This document shows, in pieces, positions 45,340 through 54,074 of a stretch of 64,000 nucleotides of DNA (position 1 is its first letter; every line of letters begins with the position of its first letter). A program made the translations under genes and the position numbers. Source of the DNA: G963677445 sp963678275 (GTDB lineage: Bacteria > Bacteroidota > Ignavibacteria > Ignavibacteriales > Melioribacteraceae). The notes under the pieces are model-generated. The model worked only from the letters and a program-made list of their open reading frames with translations. It was not told the DNA's origin and made no database searches. The DNA is taken from assembly GCA_963678275.1 (NCBI GenBank), contig OY782765.1, positions 3,906,001 to 3,970,000 on the forward strand. Reading direction: 5' to 3'.

Positions 45340-46416
45340 ATGATCGATAAACAATCACTCGATATAGAATGGATAAATGAAGTATCCTCGAAAAAAAGAA
45401 ACGCGGACAGGATACTTGTTGAAAAAGTTATCAGGGCATTATTATTGCTTGAAGGTCTTGCCAGGGTTAAGCTGGATTTTGTATTTAAAGGGGGCACGGC
45501 GCTGATGCTGCTTTTGAATTCTTCAAGAAGACTTTCAATTGATATTGATATAATAATTCAGGATGAACAAGAAGAGCTTGAATCATTTTTCCGTAAATTT
45601 GTTAAAGAGCAGTTGTTTAATAATTTTGAGCTGCAGGAAAGAACTACAGAATCAAAAATTCATAAGGCACATTACAAATTTTATTATACTCCCCTCCATA
45701 AAACACGAGTTGAAGAAGAGTATATTTTGCTTGATATTTTATTTGAAAAAGCAGCATATCAAAACATTTCTAATATTCCTCTAACCTCTGATTTTGTAAT
45801 CTCAAATGACGAAAATATTTTAGTCCAGGTTCCATCTGCCGAAGATATTTTGGGTGATAAACTTACCGCGTTCGCGCCAAATACAACGGGGATCCCATAC
45901 TTCAAAAATGAAACAAGTATGAGTATGGAAATTATAAAGCAGCTTTATGATATCTCAGGTTTATTTGAAGTTATCACAGACATGAATGTAGTCGCGGAAA
46001 CCTTCAAATCTTTTGCGGAAACAGAACTGAATTACCGGGATAAAAATAACATGTGTTATAATGACGTCCTGAGTGATATTATTGATACAGCATTATGTAT
46101 CACAAGCCGTGGAAAAGCGGGAAAAGGAAATTTTGATGAGATTCAAAAAGGAATTCACAGGGTATCCGGTTTTATTTTTTCCGAAACGTTTCACATGGAT
46201 AAAGCAATTACCGCATCCTCAAAAGCTGCTTATGTCGCGGCGGCGATAAGATACAACCAGAATAATGTTGAAAAATTCGACAACCCTTTGCATATGAAAG
46301 AATGGGAAATAACTAATACTCTTTGGCCGAGAATTAACAGGTTGAAAAGGACAAATCCGGAAGCCTTTTTTTACTGGTACAAAATGCACAAGTTACTTGA
46401 GGATAATAATGAGTAA
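45340..46416 (+). CDS. abiEii: AbiEii-type nucleotidyltransferase toxin
   Basis: The 358-residue protein: 'LEGLARVKLDFVFKGGTALMLLLNSSRRLSIDIDIIIQDEQEE' holds the KGGT (50-53) and the D68xD70 metal motif of the AbiEii/COG1708-like nucleotidyltransferase family, 'LDILFEKAAYQNISNIPL' and 'VQVPSAEDILGDKLTAFAPNTTGIPY' further motifs of the family. The toxin transfers nucleotides (GTP in the studied member, or tRNA targets in relatives) and stops growth, for example upon phage infection. It is 23 bp after AbiEi. Confidence 0.92.
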   Translation: MIDKQSLDIEWINEVSSKKRNADRILVEKVIRALLLLEGLARVKLDFVFKGGTALMLLLNSSRRLSIDIDIIIQDEQEELESFFRKFVKEQLFNNFELQERTTESKIHKAHYKFYYTPLHKTRVEEEYILLDILFEKAAYQNISNIPLTSDFVISNDENILVQVPSAEDILGDKLTAFAPNTTGIPYFKNETSMSMEIIKQLYDISGLFEVITDMNVVAETFKSFAETELNYRDKNNMCYNDVLSDIIDTALCITSRGKAGKGNFDEIQKGIHRVSGFIFSETFHMDKAITASSKAAYVAAAIRYNQNNVEKFDNPLHMKEWEITNTLWPRINRLKRTNPEAFFYWYKMHKLLEDNNE

Positions 46417-46748
46417 ATCAACAGTGACTGCGCAAACAATCAATCGGGTATCACTATCGTCTTTTTCCAAGCACAAGGAGGACACAAGGGGCACAAAAAG
46501 TATAACGAAGAGGCGCTGACCATCTTTCCCCGCCAATTCCTGAACCATGATTAAAGGATTTAAGGATTGCCAGGATTAAAATTCGGTATCGGGGTCGCAA
46601 TCATTATTAAGGGGAAATTCATCGCAAAGCGCAAAAAAAAAGATTAAGCGAAACGCGCTAAGAATTATCAATTTCTTTTTCCATTGCCAATTATTTTATT
46701 ATCTTGGAATAAACGGTATGAAGAATTTCACTCAACGGGAGAGAAAGA
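46417..46748. repeat. Composite repeat spacer
   Basis: Contains GAGGCGCTGACCATCTTTCC (about 46510) and the CTGAACCATGATTAAAGG block with ATTCGGTATCGGGGTCGCAATC (from about 46537). The first part repeats 44448-44500. No gene. Confidence 0.75.
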
Positions 46749-47180
46749 ATGAAATCGCACATATCGGTATTGATCGATAGCTCTGTAGAAAATATAGCGA
46801 AGCAGCTTAAAAAAGTGTTAGAACCACATCGTCTCGATGAGGACAACCTGGACTCAATTAAAGCCCATCATTTTGATTATTATTGTCTCTATAATGAGGA
46901 TGACATTAAGGACACAGAGATATCGGCAAAGTATGCATCCGAATCACAGGAAATATTATATAACTCCCGATACGTCAGAAATTTACCGGAAAATTACACT
47001 ACCTCCGGTGTGATCTCTACTGACGGCAAATGGACAGACCTCCGGGATTTCGGGTGGAGCATGATTAACGAACCTTCCCCGGCAAATGAGAAAGCGTTAG
47101 TGAAATGGAAGAAAAAATTACAAGACATTTTAGCGAAAAATATGGATAAAATAATAGTCGAAATCCTTATCCATTGCTGA
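46749..47180 (+). CDS. Hypothetical protein in TA island
   Basis: The 143-residue cytoplasmic protein, 'MKSHISVLIDSSVENIAKQLKKVLEPHRLDEDNLDSIKAHHFDYYCLYNEDDIKDTEISAKYASESQEILYNSRYVRNLPENYTTSGVISTDGKWTDLRDFGWSMI...', has an aromatic-rich, acidic centre and a helical C-terminus. I do not recognise it. Similar small proteins with 'ISTDGKWTDLRDFGW' may belong to phage or antitoxin-side families. It is bounded by repeats on both sides, so it could be a stand-alone defence gene. Confidence 0.6.
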   Translation: MKSHISVLIDSSVENIAKQLKKVLEPHRLDEDNLDSIKAHHFDYYCLYNEDDIKDTEISAKYASESQEILYNSRYVRNLPENYTTSGVISTDGKWTDLRDFGWSMINEPSPANEKALVKWKKKLQDILAKNMDKIIVEILIHC

Positions 47181-47534
47181 TACAATAATAGCCGCCCAAA
47201 ATACATCCTGCCTACCACAGGTGGCTTAGCCTGTCGAAGCCCCGGAAGTTATGCGCCGCCCCATCGTCTGAACCATGATTAAAGGATTTAAGGATTGCCA
47301 GGATTAGATTTCGGTATTGCTATCGTTTATTACTTTCCCAGGGGGTAAATTCCACGCAAAGAGCGCGAAGAAAAGATTTAGCAAAACACATTGTGATCCC
47401 CCGGGAAACCGTTTCAAACTTCATACTTATCTTCCCATTGTTAATTGAAAGAATTTATTTATTTTGTGTCCGATATATTAGTAGTAAGCTAAAGTCCGAT
47501 ATTGGGAAAATGAAACACAACAATATGGTTATAA
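47181..47534. repeat. Composite repeat spacer
   Basis: CCCCGGAAGTTATGCGCCGC (about 47241), the CTGAACCATGATTAAAGG block (about 47270) and GGGGTAAATTCCACGCAAAG. No gene. Confidence 0.75.
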
Positions 47535-49253
47535 ATGAGTCGTGAAATGAATGAACCCGGAAACAATATCGCAAAATACAGCAATAAGCTGTTTGAAAGC
47601 ATTGCGGAAATAATTAAGAATGCTCAAAAAAAGCAGCTCTGTTTCTGAATGCTGAAACCACACTTTTGTATTGGTCCATCGGTAATTATATAAACACCGA
47701 TTTGAGATCTTCAGGTCAGGTTACTTATGGCTCAGAGATTTTAGCGACACTGTCGCAACAATTAACACGTGACTTTGGAAAAGGTTACACTTATTCTGCT
47801 CTCACCAGAATGTGCAAAGTCGCGGCGTCGTTTAATCGGACAAATATTGCGACACTGTCGCAACAATTAAGCTGGAGCCATTTAATAGAACTTTCGGCCG
47901 TTGAGGATGTTACTAAACAAGAATTTTACACACAGCTTTGTGTTTACGAAAAATGGAGCGTAAGACAGCTAAGAAAAAAAACTGATGAAATGTTGTTCGA
48001 AAGAACCGCTATTTCAGCCAAACCTGAAACTACCATAAAATTATCTCTTGAAAAATTAAAAACAAAAAGTGAGATAAATACGGAGCTTGTTTTTAAAAGT
48101 TCCTAAATTTTCCCCAGGCAGAGCTTGAGGAAAACACCCTAAAGGGGAAGAATTCCAATATTCTAAACAAATCTGAATTTGGTTGATCGGGCAATAACAG
48201 AAACATCTCAATATAATTCAAGAGTGTTTCACTATCTGTTTTATTTCGGCATGGATTCTTTTCAAAAGCAGGCGGACCGGAATCCACTCCGTTTTAAGCG
48301 GCGCTTATTGAGGCCGTCTTTTCTTGAATTTATCTATAATGTCCATTTGTATTTTTTTAATCCCGAAGGGATGAAATGATTGTAGAATGGAAAAACGAAC
48401 CATATATAAAACCCCGCAGGGGTGACATATATCCTATCGATTACAACATGTCTGACCTATTATTATTTCACCCTTTCAGGGTTGGATAATATGGTTGATT
48501 GATTCAATTTCTATAATCATGTCATCCCTTCGGGATTTCTGTAGTCGAAATTTATTTCGGAAAGATCCCTTATTTAATTTGAAGCGGGTAAAACATTTTA
48601 AAGGAAAATCTTATTCAGAACTCACCTGAAATAGTCAAAACAGAAAGAGATTTATGGATTTAAAATCGCGGCCTGACTATCGGCAACATGTTATTAGAGG
48701 GCTTTTTGACAAATTTTAGTCTTTGGATTATCCTCAACATGTTGGTGTTAGTGTGGTGGTAAGAGCCTATATACTCAACTTCTTAAACCTCCCGGCAAAT
48801 TATTCCGAAAAAGAACTGGAAGATGCTTTAATTGAAAACCTGGAAAAATTCATCCTGGAACTGGGAAATGGTTTTGCATTTGTCGAAAGGCAAAAACGAA
48901 TTCCTGTTGATACGATCGACTACCACCTTGACCTGCTTTTTTACCACCGCAAACTCAGACGCCTTGTAGCAATAGACCTTAAACTGGGCAAGTTTAAACC
49001 AGCATATAAAGCACAAATGGAGTTATATCTTAAGTGGCTGAAAAAATTTGAAATGCAGCCCGGAGAAGAAACTCCGGTTGGTTTGTTGCTTTGCAGCGAA
49101 GGAAATACCGAACATATCGAATTTTTAATGCTTGATGAGAAAGATATAAAGGTGGCCCAATATCTTACAGAATTACCGGATAAAAAATGGTTTTCAGATA
49201 AACTGCGCAGATCCATGGAGTTGGTAAAAGCAAATAGCAAAAAATATGATTAA
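47535..49253 (+). pseudogene. Broken YhcG/DUF1016 PDDEXK nuclease
   Basis: Three parts of one protein: 47535-47650 ('NIAKYSNKLFESIAEIIKNAQKK') runs into a stop because the A-run at 47626-47632 is one base short. Then 'ALFLNAETTLLYWSIGNYINTDLRSSGQVTYGSEILATLSQQLTRDFGKGYTYSALTRM...LVFK' (to about 48094). Then, after about 680 bp of unrelated DNA, 'AYILNFLNLPANYSEKELEDALIENLEKFILELGNGFAFVERQKRIPVDTIDYHLDLLFYHRKLRRLVAIDLKLGKFKPAYKAQMELYLKWL' (from about 48774) with the nuclease residues D and K of 'DLLFYHRKLRRLVAIDLK'. The insert carries a foldback element. DUF1016 proteins are PDDEXK nucleases near restriction genes. The gene cannot make a full protein. Confidence 0.88.
48359..48537. repeat. Foldback element inserted in YhcG
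   Basis: Arms of 29 bp, 48359-48387 and 48509-48537, start AATCCCGAAGGGATGA and match in 27 of 29 places as inverted repeats. Inside are an ACCCCGCAGGGGT hairpin (48410-48422) and an ACCCTTTCAGGGTT hairpin (48470-48483). The shape is like the 17.6-19.9 kb elements although the sequences differ. Confidence 0.8.
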
Positions 49254-50218
49254 AAAGCGATTTCGCTATCGCTACCTTTTTTTACCTTCCTAAGAGGCAA
49301 ATTCCACGCAAAGGCCGCAAAGAAAAGATAAAGAAAAAAACACGCTACAATCCCGGGAAACCGTTTCATACTTCCTTAGTCCCCCGTTGTCCCACTTGTC
49401 ACGCAATACACCCCTGGCGAATATCCTCACGCAAAGCCGCCAGGACGCGAAGAAGAACAGGATTTACAGGATTGTATTGATAAACAGGATAAAAGCTGTT
49501 ATCGTAAACTGACGGAGTCAGATAAAAAAATGAATCCGAAGAAAAAATCGAACTCGTTCTCGTAATCGTACTTCGCACTCGTCTTTACCAAAACGCCCAG
49601 GTTATTCGAGAACGCGAACGATTACGAGAACCGCTTCGCTGAGTACGATAAAATTTTGCCATTTTGCGTAGAATTTAACTCCTTAGGGACTACTCTTACT
49701 CTGATTTTTTCTCATTTATAATTCATCATTCACAATTATTTACGGGCGCAAAGAAAAAAAAACAAAAATTCCACCATAATTATTCATTATTAATTGTTAA
49801 TTATTAATTTTTTTTCTTATTTTGCGTCTGACTGATTGTGTTTGGGGTAATAAGCGCTCGAATTAGCGGTTTATTGTTTTTTACGAGATAGATTAAATAT
49901 GTTATATGAAATGAGTTTTCGGGATGGTATGCCAAACTGAATTACATTGTATAGGTCCAACAAAAAAGTGATTTTTTGTAAAAATATTTTTGTGAATAAA
50001 GCTTAGTAATTAATGCTTCCACTCCATTTATTCCACTACAACACTTTTAGGAGCGACTTCGTTTCAATCATTCCGTTGAGAGTAAATTCTTAAACAAAAT
50101 TTGTCGTATTCCAATAATTGTTTTTATTTATCTGAGGTACAAATATTTCTCATTGTAGATGCGATCCCTTTTAATATTGATACAATATAATTATAATTGG
50201 ATCAAAAAAAGTGATAAT
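49254..50218. repeat. Repeat spacer with direct repeat B (49429-49712), then AT-rich lead of the methylase
   Basis: 49429-49712 copies the 44113-44393 block, including the hairpin GTTCTCGTAATCG (49556-49568) / CGATTACGAGAAC (49619-49631). 49713-50218 is AT-rich, with no gene or repeat recognised. Confidence 0.75.
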
Positions 50219-51079
50219 ATGGCAAGTTGCTTTGAAAATATTGTTGATGTTCTGGGCAAACCGTTCTACATGAATAATAATATAGTTATATACAATATAG
50301 ATTGTCTGGAAGGAATATCAAAATTGAGCCAACACAATATTGAGGTTGATACTACAATTACGAGCCCCCCATACAACATCGGTAAGGAATATGAAAAAAT
50401 TTTGTCTATAGATGAATATACAAATTGGTTATCGAATATTTTTAATAAAATATATCAAATTACTAAATCAGAAGGCTCTCTTTTACTCAATGTAGGGTAT
50501 TTAGAGGTTGCAAACTTAGGGAAGGCTGTACCGATTACTTATCTGATTTGGGATAAGTTGAAATTTTTCTTGAACCAAGAAATAGTCTGGAATTATGGTG
50601 CTGGTGTTGCCTCAAAAAAATATCTATCTCCACGAAATGAAAAGATTTTGTGGTATGTAAAAAATAAAGAAGAATATACGTTTAATTTAGATGATATTCG
50701 AGATCCCGATGTAAAATACCCTAATCAAAGGAAGAATGGTAGGTTACGATGTAATACATTGGGCAAAAATCCATCTGACGTTTGGCAAATCGCAAAGGTG
50801 ACATCTGGAAGAGACCGTTCTTCAAGAGAGCGAACCTCCCATCCAGCTCAATTCCCAGAAGATCTTATAACCAGAATGGTACTAGGTTTTACAAATAAAA
50901 GAGATATAATACTCGATCCTTTTATCGGTTCAGGTACAACAGCAAGAACAGCAATGCTAAATAATAGATATTGTATTGGATTTGAAATAAACAAATCCTA
51001 CTGTGAAATTATTGAATCAAGAATAAAGCACACAGAAAATGAAATAAAAGAAAAAGAAAGTATAATTACTCTTTTTTAA
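50219..51079 (+). CDS. N4-cytosine DNA methyltransferase (ScaI-type system)
   Basis: From ATG 50219 the protein has 286 residues: 'TTITSPPYNIGKEYEKILSIDEY' (TSPPYN, 48-53, motif IV) comes before 'ILDPFIGSGTTARTAMLNNRYCIGFEINKSYCE' (233-240, the FxGxG SAM motif), so it is a beta-class methylase. TSPPY (not DPPY) fits N4-methylcytosine, as known for the ScaI methylase. It should protect the host from the convergent ScaI-like nuclease. The open frame upstream to 50159 has no ribosome site. Its 3' end overlaps the 3' end of the nuclease gene by 14 bp. Confidence 0.9.
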   Translation: MASCFENIVDVLGKPFYMNNNIVIYNIDCLEGISKLSQHNIEVDTTITSPPYNIGKEYEKILSIDEYTNWLSNIFNKIYQITKSEGSLLLNVGYLEVANLGKAVPITYLIWDKLKFFLNQEIVWNYGAGVASKKYLSPRNEKILWYVKNKEEYTFNLDDIRDPDVKYPNQRKNGRLRCNTLGKNPSDVWQIAKVTSGRDRSSRERTSHPAQFPEDLITRMVLGFTNKRDIILDPFIGSGTTARTAMLNNRYCIGFEINKSYCEIIESRIKHTENEIKEKESIITLF

Positions 51080-51677
51080 TTTTATCATTAACATCATAAA
51101 TTGTTTTTAATTTATATTTATAAGCATCAGCTGTCAATCTTGCTTGCTGACCTGTTTCTGAGTTTTGCGCTATCCAATCTGTGTGTTCCAAATAGCCAAA
51201 TCTAATTAATAAGATTCGTGGTCTGTTTCCATTTTTCTTTACAAATTTTTCAAAATTTATAGTAATATAGTAACCATCCTTTTTCTTCGTAGCATCTTTT
51301 GAATTTGGCTGTGCATAGCTACGATTTCCAAATACTTGACTGGGATGAGATGAGCCTTTTATCTCAATAGAGTAATTTGCATTTTTTTCGTGAACAACAT
51401 CTTTTTCAGATTTCTCTGTACCCACTCGATATATACCAGGATATTTAAGTCTTAAATTATGAGCAACTAATTCGTGAAGAAGAAAACTCATGATTTGAGG
51501 TGTGGGAAATATTTCTTTTCCGATATTGAAGGTGCCTAATTTTGAATTGAATATTTGATCCCAAGATTCAAGTGTTACTTTGATAATATCCTCTTCACTT
51601 AATGGATGATTTTTGATTAATTCCAATGTAATACTATTCCATTTTGCTATTTTTTTCTTGTTGTATGGGGAAATCAT
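51066..51677 (-). CDS. ScaI-family type II restriction endonuclease
   Basis: The 203-residue protein: 'TLESWDQIFNSKLGTFNIGKEIFPTPQIMSFLLHELVAHNLRLKYPGIYRVGTEKSEKDVVHEKNANYSIEIKGSSHPSQVFGNRSYAQPNSKDATKKKDGYYITINFEKF' and 'RPRILLIRFGYLEHTDWIAQNSETGQQARLTADAYKYKLKTIYDV' match the ScaI family as I know it. The PD-(D/E)xK core is D93, E105 and K107 ('EKDVV...YSIEIKGSS'). ScaI cuts AGTACT; the site of this relative is not known. The frame overlaps the controller gene by four bases (ATGA). Confidence 0.92.
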   Translation of the reverse strand: MISPYNKKKIAKWNSITLELIKNHPLSEEDIIKVTLESWDQIFNSKLGTFNIGKEIFPTPQIMSFLLHELVAHNLRLKYPGIYRVGTEKSEKDVVHEKNANYSIEIKGSSHPSQVFGNRSYAQPNSKDATKKKDGYYITINFEKFVKKNGNRPRILLIRFGYLEHTDWIAQNSETGQQARLTADAYKYKLKTIYDVNDKIKKE

Positions 51678-51898
51678 TTTAGGTCCTTAAATAATTCATG
51701 AATTTCAATTTCCAGTGCTACTGATAATTTTTGTATGTTAATTAGAGAAATGTTTCTTTCACCTCTTTCGACCATTCCAATATAAGTTCGATGAAAGCCT
51801 GTTTTCTCAGCCAAATTTTCTTGCGAGAGTTTTTTTTCTGTGCGCAGTATTCTAATTGCATCGCCAAATGAGTTTAAAATGTTTTTAGTCATATTCAT
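51674..51898 (-). CDS. Controller (C) protein of the restriction-modification system
   Basis: The 74-residue Xre-type HTH: 'FGDAIRILRTEKKLSQENLAEKTGFHRTYIGMVERGERNISLINIQKLSVALEIEIHELF' is the size and shape of R-M controller proteins. It sits directly before the nuclease and overlaps it by 4 bp. C proteins delay nuclease synthesis until the methylase has acted, by binding C-boxes near the C promoter. Confidence 0.88.
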   Translation of the reverse strand: MNMTKNILNSFGDAIRILRTEKKLSQENLAEKTGFHRTYIGMVERGERNISLINIQKLSVALEIEIHELFKDLK

Positions 51899-51927
51899 AT
51901 TTTTTTGATATCAATTTATTTTGGAGA

Positions 51928-51962
51928 ATACAATAAGTCTACATACAATAAGTATCATGTAG
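51928..51962. promoter_or_regulatory. Candidate C-boxes upstream of controller gene
   Basis: ATACAATAAGT occurs at 51928-51938 and again at 51943-51953 (15 bp offset); CTACAT (51939) and ATGTAG (51957) frame the second. On the minus strand the unit reads ACTTATTGTAT, near the ACT..AGT-type half-site of known C-boxes. Confidence 0.5.
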
Positions 51963-52547
51963 TTATAATGAATAATGTTCAAGCCCATATTTTTTTCGTA
52001 GCAATTGTCAGGAGTAATTAACCATTGCGTGAATTGATGGTAATTTCAGATTTCCTGCACAGTATTTGGTTTTGTATAAGAAACGAATTTAATAAGCCTG
52101 TACATCATCTAGTTTTGATTCAGAACCTTATCACAAATGAATTTATTTTTTTATGCAACAAGAAATCAATGAATAAAAAAGAGATTTGAGCGATATTATA
52201 TTATGGTTTATTTAAATGTACCATCTTATGATCCTGATATGACGATAGAGCTCTAATGTGATAAAAAAGGGAGCTTTTGAATAGCGATACAAACATGAAA
52301 AACATTGACTTGGATAGCAAAATTGAAAAAGGTCATACCACTCCAAGAATTAAATGATAAAGTTGAAAAATTGCTCTTTCACAAGAATAATATGTAATGA
52401 ATTGTGGAATTGTTTATTGATTTAGAATTCGGTTCCTAATTTTCACTTGATTATATCTTATTTTAGCTTAAGGTTATCCAATTCCTAAGCATGGAGGTAT
52501 TCTACATGTATTCCAAAATGCTTTATGCTCCCCCCCCTCTCCCCCCC
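51963..52547. other. Intergenic stretch between restriction system and prophage
   Basis: AT-rich, no gene recognised. It ends in a poly-C/CT stretch (CTCCCCCCCCTCTCCCCCCC, near 52529) just before the gp36-like stop. The left prophage end may lie here; I could not find an attachment site or terminal repeat. Confidence 0.4.
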
Positions 52548-52946
52548 TCAAATAAACCACTCCCCAAAATCAGATTTATCTGAGGTGATTTTTATTCTTT
52601 CATTGCCCTCTTCCGGGGTGGAGGGGGAGGAGATTTCGCCTTGTTTCATTAGCTGGAGTATTTTTATGGTTTCGTTGTAGTCGCGGATGACGCTGATGGT
52701 GAATTCATTTTCAGTTTCCGGTTTTTCACGGTCGTAACCCCTTTTGCGCACTATGTTGAGCAGGTGAATTTTGAGGGGACCGGTGATGTTTTCCTCGTCG
52801 AAATCGACATACTGTTTCATCTGTTCCGCGGCCATTTCTATTTCACTTTCGAGCGCCTCCTCATCGGGGGTTCTCGATTCATTTATAAAATAACTGCCCC
52901 ATAGAGGGAATCTTTCCTTTACCCATTCAGTGGTTAAATAAGCCAT
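52548..52946 (-). CDS. Mu gp36-like (DUF1320-type) phage protein
   Basis: The 132-residue protein 'MAYLTTEWVKERFPLWGSYFINESRTPDEEALESEIEMAAEQMKQYVDFDEENITGPLKIHLLNIVRKRGYDREKPE' has the layout of DUF1320/gp36-type head-completion proteins (an N-terminal 'YLT.ewv..r' then a helical bundle). It follows the portal gene directly. It is the last gene of the minus-strand block. Assignment rests on pattern and place. Confidence 0.6.
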   Translation of the reverse strand: MAYLTTEWVKERFPLWGSYFINESRTPDEEALESEIEMAAEQMKQYVDFDEENITGPLKIHLLNIVRKRGYDREKPETENEFTISVIRDYNETIKILQLMKQGEISSPSTPEEGNERIKITSDKSDFGEWFI

Positions 52947-52947
52947 T

Positions 52948-54063
52948 TTAATCCTCCTTTTTTACCAGCGCGGCCTGGTCGTCATATTTATAAAGCCCCA
53001 GTTTGTTATATTCATCCGGGTGAATTTTGTAACCCTGTTCATAAGCCTGTTTGATTATCTGAAGATGTTCGGTAATGTTAACCGGTTTTGATTTATCTAT
53101 CGAAAAACCGGGGTAACCTTTCACAGTAAAATTTCGGTCAACCAGCATTCGTATAAGTCTGTTTATCCCCGCCTCGATGAAACAGATATCCGATATGGCG
53201 ATTTCCCTTTTCACCTGGTAGGCGGCCATATTCTGCCCCACCTGCAGACCGCTGGAATTTTCCACCGCGTTGGCGTGCCCCAGTATTGCCACCGATATTC
53301 CCCGGTCGCATGTTTTCACCAGTTTTTCATGATCGCCGCTATTTCTTTTTGATTCTATTATCTCCAGGTCTGTTCCCTGCGGAGCTATGCCCCTGCTGGA
53401 ATTGCCGAGCGCGAGCACACCCTTTTCCACCTCGTCACGGAAATTACGGTCAGCTCCCGGCGGGTACTTACCGATAATAAACGCCTCCCCGAAAGTTTCA
53501 ATAAATGACACCCACGATTTTAACCCGAATTCCTTCAGAATATAATCCCTGAGCACCGAAAGCAGCACAGGATTTTTATCGGAATATAAAACGAGGGCGG
53601 CCTCTTCCGGTATTTCTTTTGTTTCGTTAAGCCAGTCGATAACAACCCGGTTTTCATCGATTATTCTGAAATAACGCTGGTTGATTTTTTCAGCCGAACT
53701 TACCAGGTGCCTGCCTTTTTTAACCTCCCAGTTTAATTCCACCACCGAAAACTTTTTCAGCAGCGCGTCAAAAATATCCCTGAACAGTTTGTTCATATCC
53801 AGGTTACCCAGGACCGACCGGACAAAATCACACACCTCAAGATCTTCCTTCCCCCCTGAAAACTCGGTAATTCTCCAGGCGCTGGAAAAACCGGCCATTC
53901 TCCCTATAAGGCAGCCGCTTGTATGAGAGTCAATTTCCGCCTCTTCCATCAGTCCGATGAGGTCCCTGACATATCCCGCGCGGTACTGCTTCACGGCGTT
54001 CTTGAAAAAACCGGGACTGAAACTCACCCGCGGTGGGTAGATCCTTCTGTTGATGTTTAACAT
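52948..54063 (-). CDS. Portal protein (DUF935 / Mu gp29 family)
   Basis: The 371-residue protein: 'YVRDLIGLMEEAEIDSHTSGCLIGRMAGFSSAWRI', 'LFRDIFDALLKKFSVVELNW', 'DENRVVIDWL', 'KSWVSFIETFGEAFIIGKYPPGADRNFRDEVEKGVLALGNSSRGIAPQGTDLEIIE', 'DRGISVAILGHANA' and 'INRLIRMLVDRNFT', the order of DUF935 portals. It forms the ring through which DNA enters the head. It lies between the terminase and gp36-like genes, as in Mu (gp28-gp29). Confidence 0.9.
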   Translation of the reverse strand: MLNINRRIYPPRVSFSPGFFKNAVKQYRAGYVRDLIGLMEEAEIDSHTSGCLIGRMAGFSSAWRITEFSGGKEDLEVCDFVRSVLGNLDMNKLFRDIFDALLKKFSVVELNWEVKKGRHLVSSAEKINQRYFRIIDENRVVIDWLNETKEIPEEAALVLYSDKNPVLLSVLRDYILKEFGLKSWVSFIETFGEAFIIGKYPPGADRNFRDEVEKGVLALGNSSRGIAPQGTDLEIIESKRNSGDHEKLVKTCDRGISVAILGHANAVENSSGLQVGQNMAAYQVKREIAISDICFIEAGINRLIRMLVDRNFTVKGYPGFSIDKSKPVNITEHLQIIKQAYEQGYKIHPDEYNKLGLYKYDDQAALVKKED

Positions 54064-54074
54064 ATATTCCTCCT

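Noticed and set aside
38440..47300. Integron attC sites between TA genes
   Set aside because: The GTTAYGCGCC part of the repeat resembles an attC end, but I find no matching R''/L'' boxes upstream at any copy and no integrase; the foldback shape of attC is missing.
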